DNA from: Beverwykella pulmonaria
Taxonomy: Eukaryota; Ascomycota; Dothideomycetes; Pleosporales; Melanommataceae
Direction of reading: 5' to 3'
Length of the DNA: 64,000 bases
Assembly: GCA_001599595.1 (NCBI GenBank)
Contig: BCHH01000008.1
Span: 850,220-914,219 of the forward strand
The position numbers and the translations under genes were made by a program. How positions within the stretch are numbered: position 1 is the stretch's first letter; each line of letters begins with the position of its first letter. Below the pieces are notes generated by a model. It was not told the DNA's origin. It did no database searches and saw nothing but the letters and a program-made list of their open reading frames with translations. Positions 1-14,100 of this stretch are shown here, piece by piece.

Positions 1-2067
1 CCGGGCTGCTGAGAATAAAGCCCAATCCCTCTGCTGGATCCCGATGATAGACGCGTTTTGGCGAGTCTGCTTCTTCACCTCAATGCTCACCCACCGCCCA
101 GCCCCGCATCCTCGACAGCTCGACAGCGTCGGGCGCACATCAATTGGCTTGGTCAGTGTCCGAGCTGGATTACATGGCTTACCTGGTCAGAAACACCACT
201 GCCTTGTCGACAATAATTTTTGTGCCTGCCAGCTTCCTGCAGCTAGAGTACGCCAATTGCCACATTCAGTTCCCTCCGGACCCTGAGCGACATCGCCGAT
301 GCAAGATTTTTTAACAGAAATATGGACATGCTCGGTCGGCAAATTGACACCCTGTTCAATCGGCCTGTCATCTACTGTACCGCAGACATGAGCTGGTTGG
401 GCCTCGCACATGTCGTGCTAGGTGCTCTGTTGCACGCATAAAAGGCCACGACAGCCTCTGAGATCGTGCCGTTTCTCTGCAGAATCGAAGTGGGGCACAT
501 GGTGGCACAGTTTGAGTGAGTCTCCGTTGCAAAGCGTTGGGAAATCCTGAAGCTGAACGCTCATGCATCCTTGTCCAATAACGTGTACTTGGCGACTCTG
601 GTGAAATTGTGGGTCCATGAAGGCTGAACGGTAAAAAAAATGGCCGTCTCGTCATGCTCTCCAAGCAGGCAACGGTGGTTTTCGAAAATCTTCGACGACA
701 GGTTAGGTGGCACATTACTGCATTGCAGTGCTTGTTCAAAATGCATACCGCTAGCTCCGTTGCAGTTTTGATCACCATAAATTCATGCTGTTCTGATTTC
801 CCATATCTACTAGTCTAGGTACAATGGTAGGAGAAGGAAGCACTCCACGGAACCTGGTCCACATCTAGTACGGTTGTCAACTTTTCGCCTTCTTTGTAGA
901 TAGTTGAATAGACTGTGTATCATTAATAAGGGGTTCCACTTCCAGGGCTTGCTGGCATGTTGCCCTCGGGCTAATGAACTCAATGTTTGCAGTAGCTCGC
1001 GGCACGATCTAGCCATGTTAGCTCACATCGCAATTAAGATATGGATATTGTACCACGGCGCTGTAGGTCTGGACAAGGCACACCTTGTTATCATTCCCGT
1101 CTCATGAAGCCCATTCCCCAAGGATTTCTTCCAAATTCCGAGCGTTCGAAGAAGACACAAGACTAAAAATATCCCTGGCCTTTTGTGCGCTCCAAGCGAG
1201 CTGCATAGTCATTGAGACACTGGTGAGGTCAGCGCCTTATCTTCCACTCATATCGCTTTACATCGTCCCTAAAAAGACTATCATCGCACCCAGCAACTAT
1301 TTAGAACATTCGCATGCGACCATCGCTCGTCTGATGTGAAGCATCCAAGATCGCTGTCGTTACTGTCGCTTTCACATTTACCATGAGGTTGTGGCCATGC
1401 CCACCTAGTTTCTGTTTTGGACATAAATTCGCAATGTTCGGCATCCCCAGATTCGCTTTCTACGAATGTTCCTAGGAGACAATCACAAAAACCCCTTTCA
1501 TCAAACTCGGACCTGTTTGAAAATGTCTTTGCTCTCAAATGTAAGAGCGGATGAGTGCGCAAGACACGTATGAGCATTTTCCGACTTTTCTTCTCATTGG
1601 CAAATCTCGTCAAAACTTTTTAGTTATCATTCAATCATCAGGGGCAGATTCCCTGTTTCCATGCTATTTTGTCGTCACTTATCAGTGACCATATTGCCTC
1701 AAAAGTCGTCCCCGAGATATCTCCTAGTTGACATTTCCTAATTCGTATTAGCTCGGTTGTGCTATCCGAAGTCTCTAGCCACTAAGCTTGATACCTCAAA
1801 CGACTAGAAGGTGCGCAGAAGATCCCGAGCGAACTCCGTCCAGCATCATGGGTTTTCAAGCACGGTGCAGATCTATTTCCAGGAGTCGGCCGAGCCATTT
1901 CTATAAGACCATGGACTTGCCTCCCAAATGCAAAACTCGACATTGCCAACCAAATCAAGGTCTTCACTACCTCGTTGATCACGACTTCACTATTACATTC
2001 AATATCCCATCGGCCTGTGGGAAGTCGAGCTACCCCCATCGAAGCACAGGCGAAGCATAATACAGCA
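1..2067. other. Intergenic, no gene recognised
   Basis: Only short overlapping open frames are present on both strands, none with a recognisable family signature or a convincing exon series. Part of the right end must be the promoter and leader of the transporter starting at 2068. A longer gene truncated by the left edge of the window cannot be excluded. Confidence 0.4.
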
Positions 2068-3846
2068 ATGGCCACCCACAACACCGAACAAACGAACGAT
2101 GACACCTCATCAGAAGATACTCACTTTGGCTTCGAGCCTCCATCCCGATTCCAATCCATAGTTGGACATACAGCAGACCACACATTCGACGATGTTGTCA
2201 ATCTCCCGTACCGAACCTTGAGTCAGGACGCCAACTTGGAAGAATATACCCAAGAGACAATCGATGGGCAGATACTCAGAGAAATCAAATCAAATGTAAC
2301 CGGCCAGATTGAGCGTTGGGAACTGGTCACTTGGAAGATCAATGACCCCGAGAACCCCAAAAATTGGTCGAAAGTCTACAAATGGTGGTGTACAATGATG
2401 GTGGCAATGACGTGCTTTGTTGTGGCTATGAATTCTGCAGTTATCACAGCGGATATTGAGGGTACGCTAGCATCTCTACTTCAACCTCTAATGGTTTACT
2501 TACGATGTACTAGGTGTTGCTGTGGAGTTTAACGTTAGTGAAGAGGTCGCACTTCTCTCAATTACGCTATTCGTTGTTGGCTTCGGCGTTGGACCAATGG
2601 CTTTCGCACCTCTAAGTGAAATTGTTGGCCGTCGGCCCATATATGCGACCACTCTGCTTGCCGCTGTACTCTTCACCATTCCGGGTGCCGTTGCAAAAAA
2701 TATCGAAACCCTTCTCGTTACCCGAGCCCTCGCAGGCATAGCATTTTCGGCACCAATGACACTTGTTGGAGGCACACTGGCTGATATGTGGAAACCTGAA
2801 GAGCGTGGAGTGCCAATGGCGGCTTTTTCTGCGGCACCATTCATCGGACCAGCCATCGGACCACTTGTGGGTGGGTTCTTAAGTGATGCTTATGGCTGGC
2901 GGTGGCTATACTGGATTCAACTCATCATGTCTTTCGTTGTTTGGGTTGGCATCTCCTTTACCGTACCGGAGACCTATACACCGAAATTGCTTTCTCGCCG
3001 CGCAAAGAAAATGCGAGTATCTACCGGAGACGACAAATTCGTAACCGAAGAGGACCTCGACATGCGCCCTTTAGGCCAGAGACTGCGACTATTCCTCATC
3101 AGACCATTCCAGCTTCTGTTCCAAGAACTCATTGTTTTTTTCATTTCAGTGTACATGTCTGTTCTTTATGGCGTAAGTGCTCCCTCGTCTTATAGTACGA
3201 CTCTCTCTGACCTTATTAGCTGCTGTACATGTTCTTCGTGGCGTATCCAATCATTTTCCAGAAAGGAAAGGGGTACAGTGCTGGGACCACAGGTCTTATG
3301 TTCATCCCGATTGCCGTTGGTGTGATTCTCTCCGCTGCCTGTGCACCCTTGGTAAACAAACATTACCTGTCACTGGTTGAGAAACACAATGGAAAGCCCC
3401 CTGCAGAAGCTCGTCTTATCCCCATGATGATCTCCTGCTGGTGCATCCCAATTGGCCTTTTCATTTTCGCATGGACTTCTTACCCGAGATTGACTTGGGT
3501 CGGGCCTTGTCTAGCTGGATTCCCCGTCGGCTTTGGTTTCATTTTCCTATACAACTCGGCAAACAATTATCTCGTCGACTCTTACCAGCATCAAGCCGCA
3601 AGTGCTCTGGCCGCAAAAACGTTCCTGAGGTCCTTCTGGGGTGCCGCGGTAGTACTCTTCACCAACCAGATGTACGATAGACTTGGCTATCAGTGGGCTT
3701 CGTCATTGCTCGGCTTTATTGGCCTGGCTTGCTGTGCAATTCCCTTCATCTTCTACTACAAGGGAGCCTCGATCCGCAAGCACTCCCACTTTGCTTACAG
3801 CCCAGACGAGGAAAACCTCGACAAGATCGGGAAGCAGACTGTTTAA
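2068..3846 (+). CDS. MFS transporter, DHA1 multidrug/polyamine-like
   Basis: Three exons, 2068-2461, 2514-3172 and 3220-3846, give 559 residues; the introns are 52 and 47 nt with GT and TAG ends. The N-terminal cytosolic tail carries DPENPKNWS, the motif that precedes the first helix in fungal DHA1 drug:H+ antiporters. It is followed by about 12 hydrophobic segments in two blocks. The loop 2-3 signature appears as LSEIVGRRP, and [20 protein letters not shown] and [16 protein letters not shown] match helices 4-5 of the family. Intron 1 interrupts the first helix (ITADIEG joined to VAVEFNV), and the join restores a typical family sequence, which supports the splice. It is expected in the plasma membrane exporting small amphiphilic compounds; the substrate cannot be read from sequence. 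No biosynthetic cluster is visible beside it, but a Zn2Cys6 regulator follows 2 kb downstream on the same strand. Confidence 0.92.
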
Positions 3847-5799
3847 GCTCCCAATGCCCATTGCTGCGAATACGAAAGAGTAGGTTCAAACGGCTAGCCC
3901 ATTTTAGGTGACAACAACGAATCGAGGCCAGGAGATGGTGCTTAGCGCTAGGAACGTGTTCCGCTACATTACACGAAGATTTGTCCAACGTCCCAGCTAG
4001 TCGGAGGGGGAGGACTTTTATCGGCTCACATATTGCAACACGGTACGATGGAAAGCAATGTTATTATCGGCGTACATGGGAAGGGGGTTCATCGAGCCGG
4101 AAGTCAACTCTCGATCATGCATTGGGGAGATACAGAGGATCAGCCCCGAGAGAGAGGTTGCAGTTCCGCGACGAAGGGTACAGCCCCCTCCCATGAATGA
4201 ATGAGTAGCGCCGTCAGTGCGTCTTCCATACAAATCTTCACTTTTCCATACAAATTCTGTCTGTGCAGTGGCGCGCGCTACTCATTCATTCATGGGAGGG
4301 GGCTGTATAGGGATTTCTGTTAGTGCTCAGATGGTGTAATAGGCGTATAAGGGATGGGCTATTGCCCTGGCATGGGTGTCCATCGTAATGGAAATATAGA
4401 TGGTAATAATATTCGGCTAGACTTAATCATGTTCACTCATATTCTTCTTGAATGTTCTTTGGCTCAAATTCCTCGGCTCTAACATCAGGCACCATTGAAG
4501 CGACATGTGAGCAGCTCTCGTACCGTACATGAGCAAGTGATGTTTTTCCCTAACACTAGCGCGTGGGTGTGGAAGAAGATTCACACTTCTTATATCTCCT
4601 CCAACGGTACAAGTGGAACAAAGGTCCTCTAGGGCAGCAATGATTAGAGGGAGTTTGCTATGTTATTGTAATGTCTGTCCCGTAATCTTGAGGCAGGCAA
4701 CTTCAAAAAGTCTTGTTGGTGGTATCGCGTTGACGCTGGCTTCAAGGAGCAGGATGATTGCGTCAGGATTCTTCTTCCTTCCGCCATGTGTTGGAGAGTA
4801 CGTTCATGAGGAGGAGCCAATATGTCTGTTGTACCAGCTATTCCCTATTATCAAGTGGGGTTCAAAAAATGTCGACCAAATGATTTCATTAGCCTCCAAT
4901 AACTTCTGGTCTACCTTGGGTTTCTCTGCAACATGTTTATACCTAAAGGAACTCTTCCTGAGGACCTAGCTCTAGGCACATGTCAAGAGGATGGATATTT
5001 CCCTTGTATCTGCCAGGAAGCAGTATCGGCGATATCGGCATCGCTGCAATGCCCCTTTGTAGGCGGTAAGGGGCGGTCAGGGGCGGTATGACTTTCCGGT
5101 GCGCCATTTTCCGCTTTGACCGGATCAAGGATAAACCATAAAAGAACTTGTCGCGATGTCTCACATTCCTCTCATGTTCACCTCGGAATGAACTCACAAC
5201 TGGTATTGTGCAAAATACATTGTAACAAAATACAGTAGCCCTTACAAACGCACTGCTCCTGCTAGGGAACGTTTAATTATAACAACCCGTCGAGGACCCA
5301 GATCTAGCCTCAGATCAATGAGACTGTTCTTTCTTTACGCCGTCCCATCGTATTTTCTAGAAGGAAATATCAGTAGCATTTGACTCTTGTGATGTCTCTT
5401 GTAGACGACAAAATGCGAAATACAGTTTGGCATTCCTTCTGGCCTCTAGCTAGATTTGGTTAGCTGTCCAGGAGATGTTTGGTGAAATGACGCACTCAGC
5501 CTTAAAATCTCTGCTAAACGGCGACCACAGAGAGCCAAGACTTCGGATATGTACCATTGGTGGTGGAAGGAGGTATAGTGAGGTTTTATAAAGAGCGCCA
5601 TTCCCGATGCAAGGCGGTTGTCATAATTGAGAGTGCTTAGTCACGGGCAGAACCATTCATCGGCGTTCTGCTGCGGGTGACCGTGCTCATCAATACCCTA
5701 GTCAAGCATCGCGGGAGGGGCTTCCGTTTCTCGAGCTCACCTCCGTCGCAGACTCCAACACTACGTTATTTTCCGCCTGCGGATACACCCACATCCATC
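3847..5799. other. Intergenic between transporter and Zn2Cys6 gene
   Basis: About 2 kb with no recognisable gene; the small open frames overlap on both strands. It contains the inverted-repeat element listed separately at 4179-4307. The last few hundred bases should hold the promoter of the regulator that starts at 5800. Confidence 0.5.
4179..4307. mobile_element. Candidate MITE (Tc1/mariner-like) with 33-bp perfect inverted ends
   Basis: Positions 4179-4211 are the exact reverse complement of 4275-4307. The outermost base pairs are TA on both sides. Read as a TA target duplication, the element is 4181-4305 with 31-bp terminal inverted repeats starting CAGCCCCCTCCC and a 63-bp interior. The interior holds a 12-bp direct repeat, ttccatacaaat, at 4224-4235 and 4244-4255. 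TA duplication and a CAG terminus are known traits of Tc1/mariner elements; assignment to that group is inference. No transposase is encoded, so it would be non-autonomous. A large DNA hairpin with another role is the alternative. Confidence 0.6.
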
Positions 5800-8122
5800 A
5801 TGGACATGGACGATGGAAAAGGACAGCCGCAGTCGCACGCCGCGGGCGGCTTCGGACAAGATACGCCGCCACGATCTGACATCGACGAGATTCTGCGACG
5901 CAAGCGCAAGGCGCGTGAATACAAGGTATGGTAGAGAAGACGGGAAGCTCGTCGATGGTGTGCTCCAGCTTGTATTTCTGGCATTTGGCTGACCCGTTTG
6001 CTCTGTTTAGGCGTGCTATCCATGTCGACAGCGCAAGGTCAAATGCGACCAATCCGTGCCTTGCAAGACATGTGTCGTCCGAGAACACCCAGAACTCTGC
6101 TCGTACCATCCTCCAACCGAAGTGCACCCGCCCGCGAAGCGTATGAGTATGGGTGTAGGACACAATGGGAACGACTTCTCCAATGGCATGGTCCACATAC
6201 ATGGGGGGACAGTGACACTCCCACGAGAGGTGCGCAAACCAGAGCGTGGGAAGGAATTCAAGCGCTGACGTTTCCAGGACTGGGAGCGCATCTGCGCCAA
6301 GCTGCAGACGGCAGAGAAGTCGCTGGCAGAGCTGAAGATTTCCATCAGCAGCGTCTCTGAAGTCCCGCCGAACAATGCACCCACCAATGGATATTCGCCT
6401 GCAACGGCAGGAAACACGCCCTTAGCAGCTGTCGCGCCGATTGACAGCGAAACAAGCCATGTGCGCACCCAAGGACTCCACACGCGAAACGACGTTACAG
6501 GCCAGACGGTCCACATCGGCCCCAGCTCCGTTCCAGCTCTTGTTATGGCTATGGGCCGGGGAGACACGCAGTGGCCCGGCGTACAGGACCTCCTGGGAAA
6601 GAGAAGCATGCTCCCGATATTCGGTCTGGATAACGAAAGCGCAACATACCCGTTCGTGGATCTCTGGGGGCTGCCCCACGCGTCCCTCTCCCGCGCGAAC
6701 GAATTGGCAAATGCATTGCCCAACGATTCCGAGTGCCTAAGCTTCTTTCGATGTTATCGTGAAACTGCACACGTCGTTTATCCTGCAGTCGCAGATGTTG
6801 AAGGGATAGAGTCGGATCTTTTGCTCTTCCTGATCAACCGTGCAAGCTCACAGACCGGGGCTGGAGTCACAGATCAGCAAATCTATGGCAAGGATTTCCA
6901 TTGGGTTGGGCTCGTGTTTGCCATTTTAGCGTCTGGATGCCAATGTTCGACCTTACCAAGGAAAGAGCGGGAGTTGACTTCGCAAGTCTACGTTTGTTGC
7001 AGTTTTGAATGTCTCCGCTTCACAAATTTCCTTTCCCATGCGACCCTGGAGAACATTCAAACCCTCCTCATACTAGGAAATGTCATCTCGAACAACATGA
7101 ACGCTGGCGTCGCGTGGAGCCTCATGGGCTTGACTGTCCGTCTTTCCCAGACGCTCGGCCTACATAGAATGTGCCCTCCATCCACCCCCTTGCAACATAA
7201 ACTTACGCGGAGCAAAGTGTGGTGGGCGCTGCTGTGGCAGGATTCTCTTCTGTCCGTATCCTACGACCGGGCATCCTCCACCACCACGATCGACCACACG
7301 GTTCCACTAAGCCAGCATACTTCACCAGGCACACGGACCTACGTAGAAAGCATGTACCGCCTTTGCAAGGTTGGTCTTGACATTGTTCGTGAGCGTCAGC
7401 GACCGCAGAATTCGCAGGACGGATTGATAAGGATCACCGAGCATCGAAATGAGCTGCAGGAAATCATGGTCGATGCAGCCGATTATTTAAAGGATTCCAG
7501 GCGGTGTCGATCTATGCGGGACCAGCTGGAGCATTGGGCCTTGTATCTCCATATCTCCTACATTACTTCGGAGCTTTGTCGACCCGCCATCAGTCCTAGC
7601 ACTGCTGGACTTGATCTCTCGAAAGGGCTCCGGAAAACCTGCATTGACAGTTTGACCAACACTGTTGAAGCTTTCCTCGGCTTGCAGAATATGACTCCGT
7701 TTGCAGCTCGATCTTGGGCTGCAGTTCATCGGTCCCTGAGCTCAGCTCTTCTCCTTGGCATCATTGGCGAACCGAATCGAAATGAGCGAGCGCGTTCATT
7801 GCTTTCAAATTTGATCCAAGTGCTGGGAGATGTTACAGCCAACGTTGACCCAGCAGAGCTCTCCGCGCCGATTACACGGTCCGTGGCCGCCCTTCAACGA
7901 TTGCTCAGCCTCCAGAACAGGAGCTCCACGACCCGTCCAACCAGCGACTCGGGCTCGCAGGCCTCACCAACACTGGCGACATTCACGGCGGATGACCTCA
8001 ACAACGCTTTGAACTTTGATGACTCTTCGTTGACACAGTCTCCACTGCTAGGCCTCGATTTGGAATCGTCACCTTATGCTCTCATGGAGTCTATTGTATG
8101 GGGTGCTAACAAAACTCCTTGA
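5800..8122 (+). CDS. Zn2Cys6 transcription factor with fungal middle homology region
   Basis: Exons 5800-5925, 6011-6229 and 6278-8122 give 729 residues. The zinc cluster is at residues 44-72, with cysteines at 44, 47, 54, 60, 63 and 72 (C-x2-C-x6-C-x5-C-x2-C-x8-C). The basic stretch RRKRKAREYK lies just before it, and intron 1 (85 nt) falls exactly ahead of the cluster. Exon 3 begins with WERICAKLQTAEKSLAELK, a likely coiled-coil dimerisation linker. The fungal-specific regulatory domain follows, with AWSLMGLTVRLSQTLGLHR and KVWWALLWQDSLLSVSYDRAS as its usual landmarks. The start at 5800 gives MDMDDGKG; an upstream in-frame codon at 5677 is less likely because it adds a low-complexity leader. 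It should act in the nucleus as a DNA-binding regulator; target genes are unknown. It could regulate the upstream transporter, but the sequence does not show this. Confidence 0.9.
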
Positions 8123-11100
8123 TGAGATCTCGAAAAATATTAATACGCGACGAGTTCACTTCGAAAGATCATAAACCTGCTCAACGGGTCTGAAAGTTTC
8201 AGCCTGTAAGCGAAAAGAGGCGAAGAGGCGAAGCGGCGTGCACAAAGTCGTCACACGCCGGCGCATCAGGATACGCAAGGTCATTGCGCCTCGATCTACA
8301 TTACATCCGCGATTTAGCGATTTCAAATTTCGTGGCATGATGTCTCAGTCTCTGGAAAGAGACAGGCCTTGGCATTTTATTCACACTCAAGACCTCTTAA
8401 AAACTTGATGGCTAGCACAAGAGTAGTTGAGATTTATCCAGCACTATGCAGCAACTTTTTGATGCGGTCCAGATTAAATTCTACGGTACAGAGAGGGCGA
8501 AGCGTTCAGGCCTCATTGGCAGAAGTAAGAGAATGTAATGAAGGATAGTGAGGGGATTGGGAGAGCCCAATGCTCTTGGGATTTGAAGTAACACAACGAA
8601 GAGAGTGATCTTATTCGAACTTTTATTCTCTTGTATGTAAATGTTATAGGAAGTATTAATTCCATTCCGAGCTGCATCATATCGCTTCAGTGTTGTCACT
8701 CCCAGATCTCGTTGCCCATTACCGTTACCAGGTCCAAAGCTTACAAGCCCATCTTCCTTGTATTGCAGTCTACCTTGTCGTCTTCCTCAACCTGACTATT
8801 GCCGGTGGATCTGCACTTTGTCTTACCTACTCCCACTTCTCATCTGACGACATCCATTCACCCATGCACCTTCCTAATTAGCATACAAGATGGGCGGCAC
8901 TCGCGGGCATATGCACCCATGGCTCTGGATCCGGCCTTTTTAACATGCAGCAAAGATCTTCGGCCAGGTGTCTCCGGCATCCCAACATATGAATCGTTCT
9001 TGGTATGTACATACAAAGCGGTGCATTTGTTCTTCTCCTGCATCTATCTGTTGTGTAACGCTGCCGGCACTTCGTTTAATCACGGCTGACTGGTTTCGAC
9101 TTCAACCGACAAAGATTTCCCCTCACGCCCTTCACCGTTCAGAAGGCTCGCGCCCATCGTCCGATACGACGAAAATATCCCCGCGTACGTTGTCGACAAC
9201 TAAAAGATTACTAGGTTTAAAAAGCAAGGCCACCTGTCCTGACTCTAATACATAGCCGTAGCTGACACTTGCTGTTAGATCATAGATCTCAAAAAGGTTG
9301 CACATGTTGCCTTTGTGAATGACAGTAGGACAAGAAATGAGGTATGTGGTGGGATCGACGATCGTTAAGCAGATATTCAAAGTATGATGTCCGAAGGCTA
9401 GTCACGCAGATATTTCTTCAATGGAAGCTTGACGTGTTAGGGGGGCTAATCAATGCACCCAATACTAGCGGTCCAAGAACTTGGACACATAGGACATCCT
9501 CATCTTCATCCTGGAATATATCGGCAGAGGGATTTTGAACCATTTCTTGTAATCCTGGCACTACCGTGGTATGAGCGATGTTCTTACAGGAGGAGGACAA
9601 TCAAGTATACGTACCATGTGCTCGTTGTGTGTTGCGTACCGGAAGAAGGAATCAACTTCGAATGTGAAGTCGGTACCGTTGATAGTGGGGTTGAGTTTGC
9701 GCATGAGGCTTCTTGTATAGCTGTCATAGTTAGTGGAGGTCCTGATGTGCTCCCAGCACACTAACCCTATTAGGTTACCCTCGACCTTGTCCTCCTTCAT
9801 AACTTCTACCACAAGCCTTGCGGAAACCGAGCGGTCTGTATGGTCGTAGCACTGCTCATTTACCTCTGGAATCAATGTCTTGCAGTCCAGCACCCTCATG
9901 TCGTTAGCCTTTCCCTGCTTTAGCACATCGACAATGAGGCCTTTCGTGTCGTTCAATGTGTATGTTGCACTGCCTTCAATTGCTGTAATTTTCTTGATCT
10001 ACTTCCTGTAGAGCTTCTTCAAAGACTATCCGCCATTTGAGTGTATCCTTCTCCTTGTGTAGCTCCGTCCGGCAGTCGAAGGTAGAAGATTTGAACGTTC
10101 GGTGGAGTTTTTAGTAAGCGGATGAGTACGGTCTTGTCATTGAGCTTCACATGTGTCTCGTCCAAGGCTTTTTTGTTCAGCTGTGTTCCCGCCATATACA
10201 AATACGCATTTTCGAGTCTGTGCTCGAGCGAGTTCGAGAAGTTGCCGATCGTTCCTCGATCTCCGGAAGTGAAAACGACCGACCTAGCGCTGGTGGGGTT
10301 GGGAAGTTAGTACCGCTCTCTGATGGTGAGGATGACGAATAATAGCTTCACGATGACTTAAACATGGCCTGGAGCTTGGATATGGGCCTACATGCTATTT
10401 GAAGAAGTAGAAATCGTGGAAGAGGTGCGGATTTTGAAAGAGCGGGCTGAGGATAAGCATTGTAAAGCCTAACAATGAGCAATCGGCGAGAGTAGCGAGC
10501 GACGATAGCAGCAGGTCGAATTGGAAGTGTTGGTGGAGCGAGGAAGGTGAAAAGAGCTAGATGTAAGATTCAAAAGTCTTGTGAGCCTGTTATTCCCAGG
10601 TCCACTGAAAGAGCAGGTGCGGCTCAACTTAGGAAAGAGTGATTGCGGCCAAACTTGGGGACGGCCTACTTCTGCACCTCTTGTTTCGTAGGCGAAAAAG
10701 ATAGAGCGAGAGGTCAGAATTGTGATCGGTGTCTGCATGGGTAAGAATACTCCTTAATGCAATATCAGTTCAAGGGCGCTAGTATCACGTGTTGATAGAC
10801 TGTTCAAAGCCACCTATATGTCTGTAAATTTGGTAGTCTACACATTGATATTGATAGGTCTATGTCTATAACCCTATTCTAGCTGTTGGAAGCGAGATGA
10901 TCGTTGTTCCAGAATGTATCAGAACACTGCTCGACCCTATCTCAACGTTGACGATCCATATGGGCTGTGTCTGCGTAAAGTGTACTCTTTTCCATTTAAT
11001 TCTCCAAGACCGTGTGTCACATACCCAGCTACAGATCCACACTCAAGTGGAAATTGACGTACATCCTGAGGACCTCCTTGTCGCAACCTTTGACAGGGTC

Positions 11101-14100
11101 AGGTATGCCCCACTTCTTCTTGGGTTTATCGATGTAGTACACATCGTACAGATGCCAAGTCTCCGCACGACGCGCGTTAGGTGATGTATTGGAGTATCTT
11201 ACCTGCAGAAATTGCTCTTTATGCAGTGTAGCCACTGGCACCGCGTCTCTGTACTCTTGACCTCCAGACTGTCGTGGTGGCTCCATGGACCCATACGCTC
11301 GTGGCGCAATCCTTGTTTACAAGGGACGTGGAGCCGTTCGCGGTATGCAGAGCCAGCCGAAAATTTAGTGTGCGTAAGTGGGTTGTTAACCCCGTGGTCA
11401 GATCTAAATGCATGTTGTTAGCCGAAAGTAGTACAAAAGTAAGTAGACATTGTGGAAGCCAATTATTGCGTGGCCGTGTTGATATTTGAGGTCTTAACTA
11501 ATTATCAGAACGATTTACCTATATCGATCGGTCTATGGTAGAACGGAAGAAACTTGGTAGGAATTTAATACTGCTTGTAATGTTGTAGATGTCTCTTTTG
11601 CATGATGTTGGAATCGATGTCGTTGCACTGGGGGAGATCAGTTACTTGGGACTAATATTCTTTAGGGCTAGCGTCAACGCTGTGCTCCGGATCTCACCAG
11701 CACAAACTTCGATATCACAAAAACCATCACACTTTTATCTTTATTTTCAGCTCTATGATCGGCGATGATCCTGTTGAGAGGCTCTCTTGGGTCGTTGGAT
11801 TTTATAAATATTCAATATAGCGACAGTGTTTGCGTCAACCAGGTGAGTGGCTTAAAGTTTTGTTTGTCTTGTAAAGCGACGACGTCAAGGTGACAAAATT
11901 AAATCGGAAGGCATGGCTTCCATCCTCAAGACTTCGTTCACCTTGAACACCACTAACCGACTACGGTACACTCCAGCTGCCTGAACTTCTCCATTCTGTC
12001 TCTGGTCAAGTCTCATTTCTACCGGAAGTTCTTTCTTATTTATGATTTCAGCGTACGGAGAGCTCAAACTATGTGGATTATGAAGCGCTTTACTCTCTAG
12101 AATCAAAGTTTTAGCTCCTCACTTTCCGAGATAATAATCGATTTCTTGATCTATACCACTGCATCTTAATGGTGCAGCGGTTGTGTCATTGGGGGATTGC
12201 TGACTTGAAGCAATCTAGCAGTAACGAGGCGAACCCAATATGCCAAAGGTACCCTTCCTTAATAGCCCACTTACGTGGCATATGCCGCACATATATGCTG
12301 TCAGGGTGAATGTATGGGATATTTGTATGGGATATTGAGGTCCTGAAATTTCCACCATTTCTTGGTATCGAGAGTAGGGGACGGTTTTCTTCCCAACTCT
12401 TCAGTTTTTCGCCACACCGCCACGATGATCACAGACTGGCTAACCCGTCAGCAGTCAACCCTGGAAATTATTCGATCGTCACCTTCATATAGCCGCTGAA
12501 AGGTATTGGCTACTAAGACTACTCTACGTATTTTCGTTCACCGAGAACCCAGTGCAGGACCACATGACGACAAACCCAGAAGAGTGGCAACTTCTTTTCA
12601 TACGAACCCTGGGGCATTCAAACGGCCACCATGCATTTCCCTGGAAGTACTAGCCTCACTGTCGGATACAGGTATTCTTGTTGACTGGCTCACGGACGCT
12701 GGAGACATTCTCGGGTACTGCTTTTTATTCCGTCCGGCGGGACAATCCACCTAAGCAGTTCTGGTGCAAGGTCCGAAGAATGTATTTAGCCATGCACAGT
12801 TCCATCGACACACTAGAAAAGCGCTGGTCTAAGTTTAACGGTAGGATGTGGTACGCTTGCATGGTAGCAGCAATGCGCTCAATGACTCTTCTCGTCTCAT
12901 GACCCCGTGTTGTAGTCAGAGTGGCAATGGACGACGATTGAGCCTTTCTCATCCCAGCGTCTCGGGTCTCCACTGGTGGTGGGAAAAGGCCGGCCTTCGC
13001 AATCTGGACTTGTGTAACATGGATGACCGACACGAGCAATTTGGCTTATCCTTGCAGGTGTGGCGTTGATATGAGGCGGTTCATCGAGATAGCCGCCTGA
13101 CGTGCAGCCCGAGGGAACATTGTCTTGATTGGGGACTTTTCTAGAATCCTTCCTTTCTTCTATCACATATGCAGCTTCCAACAAATATGGTTCTTTGCGC
13201 CGTGATCGATATTGTTTCTTCCCTCCATGGTACCGTGCCGTTTTCAATATGTACATACACCGTGGCGGAAACACGCCTTTCGCATCACTCCATCCAGTTA
13301 GGTAGGAGGGCCTTGAGGTCCGCGACCAGGATACAGGAAAAGTACCTGCTGAACGCGACGAAGTCAGTTAGGGGTTCTAGGATAGCGGAGGTCTAAACGA
13401 GCCATCGTGAGGAATCACTGGCGGATTACCCTGGCGCTGCACTCCACATCTTCCACAGCTTCCATGAACCTTCTGCGACCGGGGCAAACCCTTGCCTCTC
13501 GCACTTGGGCAGCAAAATTTATAGCGCTTGAAGCACAAGAACCACATGAAGCCTGTAATGTGCCGTGAACGACGTCGAGGATACTTTGTGCGGCTTGGCA
13601 GCAATATACATTGCTGGCGGTGTCTTCTGATGCAGGTCCAAAATACCCTTACAAATAGCACATCGTCGTATGATCTTGGTGGGCGTTTACACTTGATTAG
13701 CCTGTATATGCCGTGCACGGCGCATACAGACCGGCCGACCTCGCTTCACAACCTCTCTGGACGCACGGCAGGGTTCACGACGATTTGCTCCGTGCTTTCT
13801 GCGGGTTGAGCTGTTGGCGGTCAGAAGCTCATGTTCCTCTTGCGTGTGGCTGCCACCAACGATGGTCTCCCCCAGACGTTCCTCGACAGGATTGGGGGGC
13901 AATTTAATATCCTTTGCTAGTCACGAACCTGGGGCTCTCCTCGGTCGCTACCCCGGCCCCTGCAGCCTTTTAAAACAACGTTATGATTGTCGAGTGAGAT
14001 GTGGAGTCCCCAAGCAAGCCCTGCTCCCCGCATTATTTGCACGTTCATCTCGCTCTAGGCTGGAGCAAGGCGGAGGCTAAGTGTGGGTTCGATATATACA

